Assembly: GCA_031282485.1 (NCBI GenBank)
Contig: JAITDQ010000301.1
Coordinates: 1-6,701, forward strand
Origin: Tannerella sp.
GTDB lineage: Bacteria; Bacteroidota; Bacteroidia; Bacteroidales; Tannerellaceae
Direction of reading: 5' to 3'
Length of the DNA stretch: 6,701 nucleotides
A program made the position numbers and the translations under genes. The notes beneath the pieces were generated by a model. It had not been told where the DNA came from and searched no databases. It saw only the letters and a list, made by a program, of their open reading frames with translations. Positions within the stretch are counted from its first letter, which is position 1. Each line of letters opens with the position of its first letter. Below are positions 6,154 through 6,701 of this stretch, one piece after another.

Positions 6154-6701
6154 ATGAGAATTGGAAGATTTTTTTTGTATTTGTTTGCAACGCTGTTGTT
6201 TGTCGTAACAGGATGTTTCGACGACAAAGACGACGTAATCCAAAACGAACTTGCTCCGAAGTTGAATGATTCGGAAAAAATCAACAAATTTATTGTGGAT
6301 TGTACGCAGGAACTTTATTTATGGGAGTCGCAGACCGACTGGAAAGAGTATAGTAATTATGATACGTACCGTAAATATTCCGATCATTATGAATTATTCG
6401 GCAAGCTGATATACGAGGAAGACAGGTGGTCCGAATTGACGAACGACATTGACAGCTGGCAAAGTTCGTTGCAGGGGATATCTACGACATACGGATATAC
6501 GTTAATATTCGGTAAGTTTTTGAATAAGGATGCATATTATGCTATCATATTGTTTGTCTATCCGGGAACCCCGGCGGAAACGGCGGGACTGAAACGCGGA
6601 GATATTATTGTCGGAATGAATGGGGGAGACATTACGAGTTCCAATTATACCGGTTTGTATTATTCATCTTCCATATCCCTCCGGTTGGGAGTTCTTGATA
6701 C
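6154..6701 (+). CDS. S41 family (C-terminal processing peptidase-like) lipoprotein, 5' part; runs off the right edge
   Basis: The first 182 residues are visible. A lipoprotein signal peptide (MRIGRFFLYLFATLLFVVTG) leads to Cys21 in a good lipobox (VTGC). The acidic FDDKDD directly after the cysteine resembles the lipoprotein export signal that sends Bacteroidota lipoproteins to the cell surface. Residues 39-100 form the helical N-terminal region common in Bacteroidales S41 peptidases (ELYLWESQTDW, FGKLIYEEDRWSEL). A PDZ domain spans about 112-182, with the carboxylate-binding stretch YPGTPAETAGLKRGDIIVGMNG at 136-157. PDZ domains in this family bind substrate C-termini or hydrophobic tails. 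The catalytic Ser/Lys domain would follow outside the window, so activity cannot be judged. The ATG at 6154 gives the cleaner n-region; an in-frame ATG at 6142 would add four residues. An upstream in-frame stop at 6118-6120 rules out earlier starts. The gene is divergent from the DUF4783 unit. Confidence 0.85.
   Translation, partial: MRIGRFFLYLFATLLFVVTGCFDDKDDVIQNELAPKLNDSEKINKFIVDCTQELYLWESQTDWKEYSNYDTYRKYSDHYELFGKLIYEEDRWSELTNDIDSWQSSLQGISTTYGYTLIFGKFLNKDAYYAIILFVYPGTPAETAGLKRGDIIVGMNGGDITSSNYTGLYYSSSISLRLGVLD

Overview
The window looks like chromosomal DNA of a member of the order Bacteroidales (phylum Bacteroidota). The evidence is a GH78 rhamnosidase, a secreted sugar isomerase/epimerase-like protein, a DUF4783 / NadC / DUF5686 gene set, an S41 lipoprotein with an acidic stretch after its lipobox cysteine, AT-rich leaders mostly without Shine-Dalgarno sequences, and a promoter matching the Bacteroides -33/-7 consensus. 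Genus cannot be fixed from the sequence alone.

Left part (1-2001, + strand): the 3' part of an alpha-L-rhamnosidase gene runs off the left edge. It is followed by a gene for an exported TIM-barrel protein of the xylose isomerase / AP endonuclease 2 superfamily. Together they look like the end of a carbohydrate-utilisation cluster acting on rhamnose-containing glycans or glycosides. The 84-base gap between them is AT-rich and begins with a short tandem repeat that also encodes the end of the rhamnosidase.

Middle (2111-5960, - strand): a compact three-gene unit is read right to left: a small secreted DUF4783 protein, nadC (quinolinate phosphoribosyltransferase, de novo NAD synthesis), and a large outer-membrane DUF5686 protein with a carboxypeptidase-regulatory-like N-terminal domain. 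Gaps are 9 bases and 1 base, so co-transcription is very likely. A well-matched Bacteroides promoter and an unusually strong Shine-Dalgarno sequence precede the first gene. The unit converges on the isomerase gene, and nearly the whole 109-base interval between them is one long imperfect inverted repeat.

Right part (6142/6154-6701, + strand): the start of an S41-type (C-terminal processing peptidase-like) lipoprotein gene, with its PDZ domain, runs off the right edge before the catalytic residues. It is divergent from the DUF4783-nadC-DUF5686 unit. Its leader can form mutually exclusive base pairings and carries a segment that partly resembles a cobalamin riboswitch core.

I see no mobile element, CRISPR array, tRNA, rRNA or defence system. 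The gene content is ordinary for this order. The most unusual items are non-coding: the inverted repeat at 2013-2108 and the structured leader at 6072-6127.
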